Positions 44,381 to 52,651 of a DNA stretch of 64,000 nucleotides are shown here, piece by piece. A program made the position numbers and the translations under genes. The stretch covers positions 1-64,000 of IMG/VR virus record IMGVR_UViG_3300024257_000005; one strand, written 5' to 3'. The stretch's first letter is position 1; each line of letters begins with the position of its first letter. The notes beneath the pieces are model-generated. The model did no database searches, was not told the origin of the DNA, and saw only the letters and a list, made by a program, of their open reading frames with translations. The stretch is from a virus.

Positions 44381-45727
44381 ATGCAAAAACAAACAATGGT
44401 CGTCATGGCACCTTACACCACAGTGAGTGGGTACGGAGCACATAGTCGAGACATCATACAGGCATTAATTGAAGCTGACAAGTACAATCTATATTTGGTT
44501 CCAATGAACTGGGGAAATACACCTCAGAATGCTTTGAAAGAAAGTAATCCTGTACATAAGAAAATGCTTGATCTGACATTGGATAAGCAATTCGAAGGCA
44601 AGCCAGACTTCTTTGTACACATCTCAATCCCACTAGAGTTTAGACCCTTTGGCAAAAGAAATATTGGCATCACAGCCGGTATGGAAACCGATCGTGTTGC
44701 TCAAGAGTGGATTGAAAAAGCAAATGCAATGGACGTAATGATAGTTCCATCAGAGCACTCAAAGATTGCTCATTCGGAAACCGTTATTCCAATCCAACCA
44801 CGACCAGACATGCCACCAATCGGAGAATTCAGAAGTCAGAAGCCTATTGAAGTATTGTTTGAAGGTGTAGATCTAAGCATCTATAAAGATCTTGGATATA
44901 AATCTGATTTGCCCCATAGACAGGGATCGCCAGAGCTACAACCAATATTTGACATGCCTGAAGAATTTGCATTTCTATATACAGGTCATTGGATGCAAGG
45001 CGGATTTAGAGAAGGTAGAAAAGATGCTGATGGATTGATCTACAATTTCATCAATACATTTAACTACAAAAAGGGAGAGGTTGCTCTCGTACTGAAAACA
45101 ACCATGGGTAATTTTTCAAGGCTAGATAGAAGTGCACTTGAAAAAGAAATTTCTCGAATCAGAGACATGTTCCCCGATAGAGATTCTCAGCCAAATATTT
45201 ATCTTGTTCACGGTAGTCTAACAGATGCTGAAATGAATGAGCTATATAATATTCCAAAGATCAAAGCTATGGTTTCATTAACACATGGTGAAGGCTATGG
45301 AAGACCTCTGGCAGAGTTTGCCGCTGCAACTGGAAAACCAGTTTTAGCTCCATTCTGGTCAGGTCAAGTTGACTTCTTGTTTGAAGGAACCAATGAACTA
45401 TTGTTTGATTACGATTTAGCAAAAGTTCCACCTTCAGCCGTATGGGATAAAGTGATCGTTGAGGGCTCACAATGGGCAAATGTAAAAGATACCGATGTAG
45501 TTCAGAAGCTGACAAAATGTTTTTATAAATATGATGACATGCTTGTATATTCTAAGAAAGTACAGGATCATATTGTCAAATATAAAAATCTTGATCTCAT
45601 GAAGACGCAGCTAATTTCTATCATCGATAGATATGCACCACCACTTGAGTCAAATGTTGTTCTACCAGAATTAACAAAGGGTGGCTCATTGGACTTAAGC
45701 AAACTAAAAGGATTTAAAAAGCAGTAG
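44381..45727 (+). CDS. GT-B glycosyltransferase (GT4-like)
   Basis: ATG after AGGAGTAAAC; TAG stop; 448 residues, the same length as the enzyme at 41762 but clearly diverged and without TGA. N-terminal APYTTVSGYGAHSRDII and C-terminal THGEGYGRPLAEFAAATGKPVL (E-x7-E donor site) are visible. Likely uses a nucleotide sugar to modify a phage or host glycan. It opens a run of glycan genes. Confidence 0.82.
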   Translation: MQKQTMVVMAPYTTVSGYGAHSRDIIQALIEADKYNLYLVPMNWGNTPQNALKESNPVHKKMLDLTLDKQFEGKPDFFVHISIPLEFRPFGKRNIGITAGMETDRVAQEWIEKANAMDVMIVPSEHSKIAHSETVIPIQPRPDMPPIGEFRSQKPIEVLFEGVDLSIYKDLGYKSDLPHRQGSPELQPIFDMPEEFAFLYTGHWMQGGFREGRKDADGLIYNFINTFNYKKGEVALVLKTTMGNFSRLDRSALEKEISRIRDMFPDRDSQPNIYLVHGSLTDAEMNELYNIPKIKAMVSLTHGEGYGRPLAEFAAATGKPVLAPFWSGQVDFLFEGTNELLFDYDLAKVPPSAVWDKVIVEGSQWANVKDTDVVQKLTKCFYKYDDMLVYSKKVQDHIVKYKNLDLMKTQLISIIDRYAPPLESNVVLPELTKGGSLDLSKLKGFKKQ

Positions 45728-45735
45728 GAGGCACT

Positions 45736-46239
45736 ATGCTACATACAATATCAATCAAAAAAGATAAATTAATCGAGACCCTGACGGTAAATCGTGAAGT
45801 TCATATAGAAGAATACAAACAAGCTGTTCTGGATTATCACGTCATTGCAAAATATGCTATGGATCAGATGGCAAAAGCTGCTCAAAAAACGGCACTCGCA
45901 TATAAGAAACGAGCAAAAACAATCGAGTCATCTGACGATATGGATGATTGGAATGTTGGTCAAATATACATCAATACTCAAGCACTGACAAATCTTCAAC
46001 TACCACAATCTCATGAGAGTGATTATGACGAAGCAATTGAGATGCTAGAGTTTCACACAATTACCGATGAAGACGACAAAGATACAATCGCTCTTTCACA
46101 AGAGGATTTCAGAACATTCGTTAGAGATGACTGGGCATGGAAAGCACAGTTTTCTAACATGAGTACAATGTACTTTTCTGGTTCTTCAAACATAGGACTC
46201 GGAAATTCTAATCCATTAGAAAAGCTCCACGTAGGTTAA
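45736..46239 (+). CDS. Hypothetical protein with a tail-fibre-like C-terminal motif
   Basis: ATG after AGGAGGCACT; TAA stop; 167 residues. The N-terminal 100 residues are mostly helical. The C-terminus SGSSNIGLGNSNPLEKLHVG resembles the NVGIGTTNPxxKLHV motif that precedes chaperone domains of phage fibres, but the protein stops right there, with no chaperone. No other domain recognised. Confidence 0.6.
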   Translation: MLHTISIKKDKLIETLTVNREVHIEEYKQAVLDYHVIAKYAMDQMAKAAQKTALAYKKRAKTIESSDDMDDWNVGQIYINTQALTNLQLPQSHESDYDEAIEMLEFHTITDEDDKDTIALSQEDFRTFVRDDWAWKAQFSNMSTMYFSGSSNIGLGNSNPLEKLHVG

Positions 46240-46243
46240 TATC

Positions 46244-46516
46244 ATGGAGATGACAATTGCACCAGAGTTTGAAAATAAGATAACTTGCTATGATGAGACT
46301 GAAATAATGTTCTCACTCAATGCAGATGGAGAATTGTTTATTGCTGAGAAATATAGAGCAGATCCATCTCCAGCTTCAAAACGATTTTGAGAATGTATGA
46401 AGGTAAACGGCAAAGAGTGGGCAGACTGTTTTGATGAAAATGAGGCTCTTACAGAAGAAGTGAGTAGCCTTAAGGGCATCATTGAAGGAATGGAAGAAAA
46501 ATATCTAGGAAAATAA
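46244..46516 (+). CDS. Small acidic hypothetical protein with one recoded TGA
   Basis: ATG 4 bases after the previous stop; TAA stop; 90 residues with TGA at 46388 read as Trp (SKRFWECMKVNGKEW). Acidic, with C-terminal helix. Missed by standard-code calling because the TGA splits it. Function unknown. Confidence 0.6.
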
Positions 46517-46517
46517 T

Positions 46518-47036
46518 ATGCAAGGACAAAACTATGAGACCGGCTGCCTTATGCTGGATTTCAAAATAACAAATTGGACATCTATTATCAATAGAGTAAT
46601 TAAGCCTGAGGATGTATATCATCACGAAGATTATGGAATTGAAATGCATCCTCATGCAACAATCATCTACGGATTACCAGATATCCCATGGACAAAGTTG
46701 GCACTATATTGCTATCCCATGAAAATTGTGACGGTGATTATTAATCGTGTTGACATATTTGAGCCTGAAGGTGAGAATTATGATGTAGTTATATTTCCAG
46801 TTGCAAGCAAGGCACTCAAAATGATCAACTACAAGATAGCTGAAAATTTTGGTATCGATCAAACCCATGAAAAATATAGCCCTCACATTACACTTGCATA
46901 TGTGAAAAAAGGTCGAGGTAAGAGCTATGTGAAAAAGCTTGCCAATGAAATTAAATTAAGTCCAAAGGAATACAGATTAACAGGACCAGACGGTCTATTG
47001 AAGACTTGGACAATGCAAGATAAGAAGGAAAAGTAA
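46518..47036 (+). CDS. 2H phosphoesterase (LigT/2'-5' ligase-like)
   Basis: ATG 1 base after the previous stop; TAA stop overlapping the next start; 172 residues. The two H-x-T signatures are present: HPHATIIYG (His46, Thr48) and YSPHITLAYV (His123, Thr125), the right spacing for a 2H fold. Members cleave or ligate 2'-5' or cyclic phosphodiesters. Some phage members destroy cyclic oligonucleotide defence signals (the anti-CBASS Acb1 of T4 is of this superfamily). RNA repair is the other option, as an RNA ligase is encoded at 61740. Confidence 0.78.
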   Translation: MQGQNYETGCLMLDFKITNWTSIINRVIKPEDVYHHEDYGIEMHPHATIIYGLPDIPWTKLALYCYPMKIVTVIINRVDIFEPEGENYDVVIFPVASKALKMINYKIAENFGIDQTHEKYSPHITLAYVKKGRGKSYVKKLANEIKLSPKEYRLTGPDGLLKTWTMQDKKEK

Positions 47037-47689
47037 TGGAAAACATAATGCAAGATATATTTCTATCATTCAATATGATGGTACAGGACAACGAAGATAT
47101 CATAACGCCAACACTTGAAAGCATCAAGCGATTTATGGATCATCACCCAGGCAAATGCGAATTAGTAATTGTTGACGGTGGTTCAACCGACAAGACGGTA
47201 GAAATATGCAACCGTTTTACAGATCGAGTGCATGAAAAGAAATTTGAAAAGGATTTTTCAGAGCAGAAGAATTTTCTCAATTCAAAATCAATGGGTAGAT
47301 GGATATTCAATATAGACTCAGATGAGATATTGACTGAAGAATTAATCCATACACTATATGCAATGCTCATGCTCCCACAAAATCAAGAAACTGATTTGAT
47401 TTATATTCCTAGAGTAAATAGAGTAGTGGGTCTTACTGAAGGTCATATTGCTAAATGGGGATGGAGAGTTGACAAAGACGGTGACATCAATTACCCAGAT
47501 TATCAAGCAAGAATTTATAAGAACAAACCAGGGCTACATTGGGAAGGCAAGGTTCATGAGACCATAGTAGGTTTTGAATCATATGGCAGCATTCCAATGG
47601 AAAAACACCATCGTCTATATTTGGTACACAATAAAAGTATTGAAAGACAAGTGAAACAAAATGAGTTATATGACACGATTGTGAGGTAA
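47036..47689 (+). CDS. GT-A glycosyltransferase (family 2-like)
   Basis: ATG overlapping the previous stop; ATG at 47048 also possible. TAA stop; 217 residues. GT-A fold: LSFNMMVQDNEDIITPTLES, ELVIVDGGSTDKT, and the D-x-D-like FNIDSDEIL metal site. Short; probably a single catalytic domain. Confidence 0.78.
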   Translation: MENIMQDIFLSFNMMVQDNEDIITPTLESIKRFMDHHPGKCELVIVDGGSTDKTVEICNRFTDRVHEKKFEKDFSEQKNFLNSKSMGRWIFNIDSDEILTEELIHTLYAMLMLPQNQETDLIYIPRVNRVVGLTEGHIAKWGWRVDKDGDINYPDYQARIYKNKPGLHWEGKVHETIVGFESYGSIPMEKHHRLYLVHNKSIERQVKQNELYDTIVR

Positions 47690-47691
47690 CA

Positions 47692-48666
47692 GTGAAAATT
47701 GCATTCCTTTCGGAAACGAAGTTAAATGGAAAATATCCGGAAAACTTTTCAAATTCAAGAACAGACGTTGCTTGGCAAACCGCTTTAGGAGCAACACATT
47801 ATTGCATAACCGATCAAAAATTTCTTGGAAAAGAGATTGATATCGCAATAGTAATTCTACCAAAAAACTCAAATACTCTACAAAAAATCGACTCAACAAT
47901 GTTCGACTATTTCCAACAGAGTGGAACCAAAGTCGGAGTAATGCAAGAGGGTCCAAACTGGTATTTTCAAGACTATTCAGCAGAAGATAATCTGCTATAC
48001 TATAAATATTTATTACAGGCGGATTTTATTTTATGTCATAATGAGGTTGATCATGTATATTTTAAAGGGCTGGTCGGGCATAACAATGTTCATATTATGC
48101 CATCAACAATGAGAGATCCCGGTATCAAATCAATTATGCAGATCGAAAGAAAAGAAGAAGTTATGATTGGCGGAGGATTTACAAGTTGGTACGGAGGATT
48201 TGATTCTTTCGTTGTAGCACAGAGAGCCGAGATAACTCCTGTAATGCCTTCAATGGGTAGGCGTCAGGAAAATGAAGAGCTTTGGGGGATAAATCATCTC
48301 CCTTATATGGACTGGACACAATGGATCATGGAGCTCAATCATTACAAATATGCAATACACCTGATGAGAACTTTTGCAGCTGGTACATTTGCTATGAATT
48401 GTGCAGCACTTGGAGTTCCATGTATTGGATATAAAGATCTTGATACTCAAAGAAATCTACATCCAGCACTGTCTATTGACATTGGAGATCTTGGTAAGGC
48501 TGCAAAGCTATTAAAACAGTTAAAAACTGACAAAGGTTTCTATGATGAATGTAGTAGATTAGCAAAGGTAAATTTTATCAATTCAAACTATAATGAACCA
48601 AATTATAGAAATTATATGACTAGATTATTTTATGAGATATTGGAGGAAGAAGATGGAACAATATAG
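47692..48666 (+). CDS. Glycosyltransferase-like protein (GT-B fold, tentative)
   Basis: GTG after GAGGTAACA; TAG stop; 324 residues. KIAFLSETKLNGKYP at the N-terminus, ADFILCHNEVDHVYF in the middle, and ALGVPCIGYKDLDTQRNLHP toward the end match the general GT-B plan (loop, donor-side helix with G-V-P). No clear E-x7-E. It overlaps the next small gene by 14 bases. Confidence 0.6.
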   Translation: MKIAFLSETKLNGKYPENFSNSRTDVAWQTALGATHYCITDQKFLGKEIDIAIVILPKNSNTLQKIDSTMFDYFQQSGTKVGVMQEGPNWYFQDYSAEDNLLYYKYLLQADFILCHNEVDHVYFKGLVGHNNVHIMPSTMRDPGIKSIMQIERKEEVMIGGGFTSWYGGFDSFVVAQRAEITPVMPSMGRRQENEELWGINHLPYMDWTQWIMELNHYKYAIHLMRTFAAGTFAMNCAALGVPCIGYKDLDTQRNLHPALSIDIGDLGKAAKLLKQLKTDKGFYDECSRLAKVNFINSNYNEPNYRNYMTRLFYEILEEEDGTI

Positions 48667-48886
48667 AGAAACAACATTTAATTCATGAATCGAATATAAA
48701 TTATTTATGGAATCAATATCTGTAGGAACTATTGAAAGCGAACAATTATACCATGGACCATTCCCAGATAAAAAAGGTGTCTATATTGTTCCAGCAACAT
48801 GTAGTGCATATTTTGCTGAATTTGATGGTGAAAAATGGATTGACTCTAGTACAAATAGACCTATAGGATTTTATTATAAAGGATAA
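48653..48886 (+). CDS. Small hypothetical protein with one recoded TGA
   Basis: ATG inside the previous gene, with GGAGGAAGAAG upstream; TAA stop; 77 residues with TGA at 48686 read as Trp (TFNSWIEYKLF). The C-terminal half is strand-rich (GVYIVPATCSAYFAEFDGEKWI). No family recognised. Confidence 0.55.
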
Positions 48887-48890
48887 CACA

Positions 48891-49346
48891 ATGGTAACAG
48901 GATCATTCTCAATTCCAAAAGAAGAAGACATTTGTTGGATCTGTAAACAAGTCGAATGTAAGCATTTGAAAACTACGCCTTCTTATATTAATGAATATTT
49001 CACGGCTTATGATCTCATTGATAAGTGGGAAAGCAAATATGCAGAAGATGTCCCATATGAACTTAAGGTTAGTATAGCAATGCATTTTGAGAATGAAGAT
49101 CAAAAGAGACGTCTATATATTAAGCGTCTACTTGGCGCTATGGAATTCAAATTTTATCAGCAACCTTCGTTTGTTTATGCACCCTATATTCCAATAACGC
49201 CGATGAAAAAATATAAGCCAGAGGATAGATTTGTTATTTGGGATCCATCATGGCAAGACTTCCCTAGATTCTTTGATGTAGGAAGTGAAAAATTGAATAA
49301 AATGATTGTTAGAAGCATAACTAGAAAAAAAAGATGGAGTAAATAA
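48891..49346 (+). CDS. Hypothetical protein with CxxC...CxH motif
   Basis: ATG 4 bases after the previous stop; TAA stop; 151 residues. The N-terminus ICWICKQVECKHLK could bind a zinc ion. Rich in aromatic residues; basic C-terminus (VRSITRKKRWSK). Unknown function. Confidence 0.62.
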   Translation: MVTGSFSIPKEEDICWICKQVECKHLKTTPSYINEYFTAYDLIDKWESKYAEDVPYELKVSIAMHFENEDQKRRLYIKRLLGAMEFKFYQQPSFVYAPYIPITPMKKYKPEDRFVIWDPSWQDFPRFFDVGSEKLNKMIVRSITRKKRWSK

Positions 49347-49585
49347 TGGAATTAAAAGTAGTTCACTTCGATCCCAAATCAGATACTGTGCTAGGAATCT
49401 ATATTGACGATCAGTTGATCGAAGGTGGAGATGAATATCATAATAATATTACAGTCTGGCTCAAGGCATTTTTGAGAGGAATCTCTGTAACAGGGAAGAG
49501 CTATACAGTAAATAATTTATATACAAAGAAATTTCAAATGCCTGTAGACTATTTCTCAAGCATTGATTTCGAAAGCGAAGGATAG
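49346..49585 (+). CDS. Small hypothetical protein
   Basis: ATG overlapping the previous stop by 1 base, with GGAGTAAATA upstream; TAG stop; 79 residues, acidic. VVHFDPKSDTVLGIYIDD looks strand-forming. No family recognised. Confidence 0.6.
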   Translation: MELKVVHFDPKSDTVLGIYIDDQLIEGGDEYHNNITVWLKAFLRGISVTGKSYTVNNLYTKKFQMPVDYFSSIDFESEG

Positions 49586-49589
49586 TAAT

Positions 49590-49916
49590 ATGGAAAACTA
49601 TACACGAGTAATGAAAGCGATTATTAAAGCGCAGATTGAAGACATGGAATTTGAAGAACGAGTGGACTGGTATGAGATCATCATAAAGACATTTGAAATA
49701 GAAGGATGGTCTGAAGCGACCCATGTTCTTGGATGTGATGGAGCATATGACGAAGCAATGGTTCAAGTACACCCAGAAATATTTGAAGATACTATTGATT
49801 TGTCAGTATGTCCCTGTGGTTGCAATGGTGATCTACTTGAAATTGACATCACTTTAGCAGTTTATCGTCCAGCCGAATGTATTACACTAAACTATACTAT
49901 TGAATCACTTGTCTAA
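49590..49916 (+). CDS. Hypothetical acidic protein with Cys cluster
   Basis: ATG at 49590; TAA stop; 108 residues. SVCPCGCNGDLLEI is a close C-x-C-x-C cluster that may bind metal. Overlaps the epimerase gene by 17 bases. Confidence 0.58.
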   Translation: MENYTRVMKAIIKAQIEDMEFEERVDWYEIIIKTFEIEGWSEATHVLGCDGAYDEAMVQVHPEIFEDTIDLSVCPCGCNGDLLEIDITLAVYRPAECITLNYTIESLV

Positions 49917-50757
49917 ACAAATTTTAGTCACCGGTGGTGCTGGCTTTATTGGCTCGCATCTTATCCATGCTCTTGTCAGGCCTTGGAATAGTGTTTGGTC
50001 GATCGACAACTATACAACAGGCAATATGAGAAATGAAGTCGAAGGCTGTGAATATTTAGAGAAAGATTTGATCTATGAGTCTACACTCCATGATCATAAA
50101 TTTGATATTATCTATCATCTAGCTGCCAGACCGAGAATACAACCTTCACTATTAGACCCTGAATATACAATGACAAACAATATCATGTCGACACTCAACG
50201 TATTAAAATATGCCAGAAAAACAGGATGTAAAGTTATATTTGCATCATCATCTTCGGTCGGTGGTAATAGATTTGCAAATCCATATACTCTATCAAAGTC
50301 AATGTGTGAAGATTTATGCAGAGAATACCATACGATATACGAGCTTGACATATCTATAGCAAGATTTTATAATGTATATGGGCCAAGAATGATTGGAGAT
50401 TCTGAGTTTGGTACGGTTCTTGGAGTTTGGTTAGAGAGATACAAGAAGAGCAAGCCACTAAAGATAACAGGAGACGGAACTCAACGAAGAGATTTTACTC
50501 ATGTTGACGACATTGTTGCAGGACTAATTGAGATGTCTGGAGACGTTCCATATTATAGACCTGTTGAGCTTGGCCGGGGTGAGAACTATTCATTAAATGA
50601 ATTAGTAGATCTATTCCCTAATGCTAAAAAGGAATATGTAGATCGTCCTTCTGGAGAGATGGCACACACGCTATGTAAAGATAGAAATCCATTCTTAGAT
50701 TGGAAACCTCAACGAAATGTAAAAGATTTCATATTAGAATCAATAAAGGAAAGCTAA
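49900..50757 (+). CDS. NAD-dependent nucleotide-sugar epimerase (UDP-glucose 4-epimerase-like)
   Basis: TTG at 49900 (or 49909); no ATG gives a full N-terminus. TAA stop; 285 residues. Extended SDR motifs are all present: ILVTGGAGFIGSHLI, YHLAARPR, FASSSSVGG and YTLSKSMCE (the YxxxK), and RFYNVYGPRM. C-terminal GDGTQRRDFTHVDDI is typical of UDP-sugar epimerases. It would make the donor sugar for the surrounding glycosyltransferases. Confidence 0.85.
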   Translation: MNHLSKQILVTGGAGFIGSHLIHALVRPWNSVWSIDNYTTGNMRNEVEGCEYLEKDLIYESTLHDHKFDIIYHLAARPRIQPSLLDPEYTMTNNIMSTLNVLKYARKTGCKVIFASSSSVGGNRFANPYTLSKSMCEDLCREYHTIYELDISIARFYNVYGPRMIGDSEFGTVLGVWLERYKKSKPLKITGDGTQRRDFTHVDDIVAGLIEMSGDVPYYRPVELGRGENYSLNELVDLFPNAKKEYVDRPSGEMAHTLCKDRNPFLDWKPQRNVKDFILESIKES

Positions 50758-51998
50758 TGAAAAATGTAACGTTTATAATTCCATCAAGGAATACACTAGA
50801 ACATCTCAAATGGGCATACAGTTCTATTAGAGAAAATGCTAATGCTAATCATGAAATAATTCTTCTTGATGATGCATCTGATGATGGCACAGATAAATGG
50901 ATCAAAGAGGTAGCTGCGACTGATGAGAATGTAACTACACATTTCAACCCAGGTCCTGAGCGAATTGGAATCACAAAACTATATGATCTTGCAGCAAAAA
51001 TGGCAAAAAATGAAATCATATTTGTGGGTCATAGCGATATGATTTATGGACCTGCATTTCTAGAAAAAATGATGGATCACTTGGAAGTAGGAAAAGTGGT
51101 TTGCGCAACAAGAATTGAACCACCATTACATCCACCAGGGCCAGAAAAAATGATTGTCAATTTTGGATTTGATGCTGATCAGTTTGAATATCAGAAATTT
51201 AATAAATTTGTAGAAACTCAGCAAGCAAAACCTGAAAATCAAACTGTGTCAGGTGGAATGTTTGCCCCTTGGATGCTCTACAAGGCAGATTATTGGAAAA
51301 TCGGTGGACATGATCATCTATTCTGTCCACAGTCAAGAGAAGATAGTGATCTATTTAATAGATTTGTACTACAGGGCTATGAGCTTATCCAAGCTAGAGA
51401 TGCATTTGTATATCACATGACATGCAGAGGATCCAGATATAAAGATGGGATTGGTAAAGACTCTGAAGAGTGGAAATTTACCAACTACAAAGCCGAGAGG
51501 AACTTCAATAGAAAATGGGGAACATCAATCCTTCATGATCAATATCTTGCTCCTGTAATTGGCAACAAATATGACAAGCATGTTGTTTTAGATTTTACGA
51601 ATGACGAACTGGAATCTCAAGAGCTATATGAAGCATTATCAATAATCGAACCATGGGCAAGTAAAATCACAATCATTACAGAAAACAAAGAATTGATTAA
51701 TGAAACAAATGCATATATCGCCAACGAACAAAAGCTAACTACATACAACATGGAAGAACGCGTTTCTATCCAGCCTGAAATTACAAAAGACTGGGTTGCA
51801 CAAGATGAACATGACATCATATTCATTACTACAATGAAAAATTTCAGAACAGATAACGGAGTTGTAATTGTAGCATTAAACAATGTATTAGAACAAGTAA
51901 CAGAGCCCTCTTCATATTCAATTAGCAATTCATTACTGGTCGTTAAAAAATTAAAGAGAGACCACTTCAAAGAAAATATTGTAGCTGTAAACGATTAA
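50757..51998 (+). CDS. GT-A glycosyltransferase (family 2-like), two-part protein
   Basis: ATG overlaps the epimerase stop by 1 base; TAA stop; 413 residues. Residues 1-265 are a GT2 domain: FIIPSRNTLEHLKWAYSSI, IILLDDASDDGT, IFVGHSDMIY (metal site), and SREDSDLFNRF. Residues 280-413 form a second, mixed region of unknown function, with VVLDFTNDELESQ. Last gene of the glycan run; followed by two hairpins. Confidence 0.8.
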   Translation: MKNVTFIIPSRNTLEHLKWAYSSIRENANANHEIILLDDASDDGTDKWIKEVAATDENVTTHFNPGPERIGITKLYDLAAKMAKNEIIFVGHSDMIYGPAFLEKMMDHLEVGKVVCATRIEPPLHPPGPEKMIVNFGFDADQFEYQKFNKFVETQQAKPENQTVSGGMFAPWMLYKADYWKIGGHDHLFCPQSREDSDLFNRFVLQGYELIQARDAFVYHMTCRGSRYKDGIGKDSEEWKFTNYKAERNFNRKWGTSILHDQYLAPVIGNKYDKHVVLDFTNDELESQELYEALSIIEPWASKITIITENKELINETNAYIANEQKLTTYNMEERVSIQPEITKDWVAQDEHDIIFITTMKNFRTDNGVVIVALNNVLEQVTEPSSYSISNSLLVVKKLKRDHFKENIVAVND

Positions 51999-52002
51999 CT
52001 TT

Positions 52003-52037
52003 CTCTGCCAGCTTATATTTATTAATAAGCGGCAGAG
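52003..52037 (+). repeat. Strong inverted repeat covering a TATATTTAT motif
   Basis: CTCTGCC-A-GCTTAT (52003-52016) pairs with ATAAGC-GGCAGAG (52025-52037): 13 bp with one bulged A and an 8-base loop. No T run follows. It starts 5 bases after the glycosyltransferase stop, so it may protect the 3' end or be an operator. Confidence 0.65.
52014..52022 (+). promoter_or_regulatory. TATATTTAT promoter-like motif (distant)
   Basis: Exact 9-mer inside the preceding hairpin, 126 bases from the next start codon and with a terminator between. Weakest member of the set by context. Confidence 0.3.
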
Positions 52038-52103
52038 GACACACACATACGTGCGGCTTGATTTGAAATAACAAAAAGATTTTCCCAAAAATATTATGTA
52101 TAT

Positions 52104-52135
52104 AGTCCTCGATTACTTTGGGGACTTTTTTATTT
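52104..52135 (+). terminator. Rho-independent terminator before decoration genes
   Basis: AGTCCTC (52104-52110) pairs with GGGGACT (52120-52126), one G-T wobble, 9-base loop, followed by TTTTTTATTTT. It ends 14 bases before the next start. Confidence 0.75.
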
Positions 52136-52148
52136 TAGGAGAAGTATC

Positions 52149-52643
52149 GTGGCATCAAGACATACAATCGACCAACAATTCATATCACAAGAGGTAGGCG
52201 GCCGCACAATAACACCAAGAATTATGGGCGGAGCAATTACTCCAGCAAATTCTGAATCGGTGATGATCCCAATTAAAGTTAATAGTCAGGGCGAACAGGT
52301 CATGGGCTTTGCCGATGATCCTTTATTAGTTACAGCTCCAGCATATAGTACTGCATTGACAAGTGGAAGTGTAGTAAAATCGAGCCCAGGATTTCTAAGT
52401 TCACTTACTGGATATAATTCAGGTGCCGCTCAATTTGTTCAAATTCACAATCTCTCAACCGCTCCACTGAATGGTGCAATTCCAATTAGTGTGATAGCAG
52501 TGGCAGCAACATCAAACTTCTCAATAACATTTGGCTCAACTGGACTACCACTTACCGATGGTATTGGTGTATTCAATTCAAGTACTGCAGCAACATTAAC
52601 AAGTGGTTCAAACGATATACTATTTACAGCAATATATAACTAG
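52149..52643 (+). CDS. Decoration-like virion protein, first of a related pair
   Basis: GTG after TAGGAGAAGTATC; TAG stop; 164 residues. The first 55 residues (HTIDQQFISQEVGGRTITPR, then MGGAITP...SES) are shared with the next gene. The rest is Ser/Thr/Gly-rich and strand-forming (NFSITFGSTGLPL), as in capsid decoration or fibre proteins. No TGA. Confidence 0.62.
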   Translation: MASRHTIDQQFISQEVGGRTITPRIMGGAITPANSESVMIPIKVNSQGEQVMGFADDPLLVTAPAYSTALTSGSVVKSSPGFLSSLTGYNSGAAQFVQIHNLSTAPLNGAIPISVIAVAATSNFSITFGSTGLPLTDGIGVFNSSTAATLTSGSNDILFTAIYN

Positions 52644-52651
52644 GATAAATC

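Noticed and set aside
4366-52022. TATATTTAT as T4-type late promoters on the minus strand
   Set aside because: The reverse complement contains the full TATAAATA only in the copies followed by A, and there are no minus-strand genes for it to drive.
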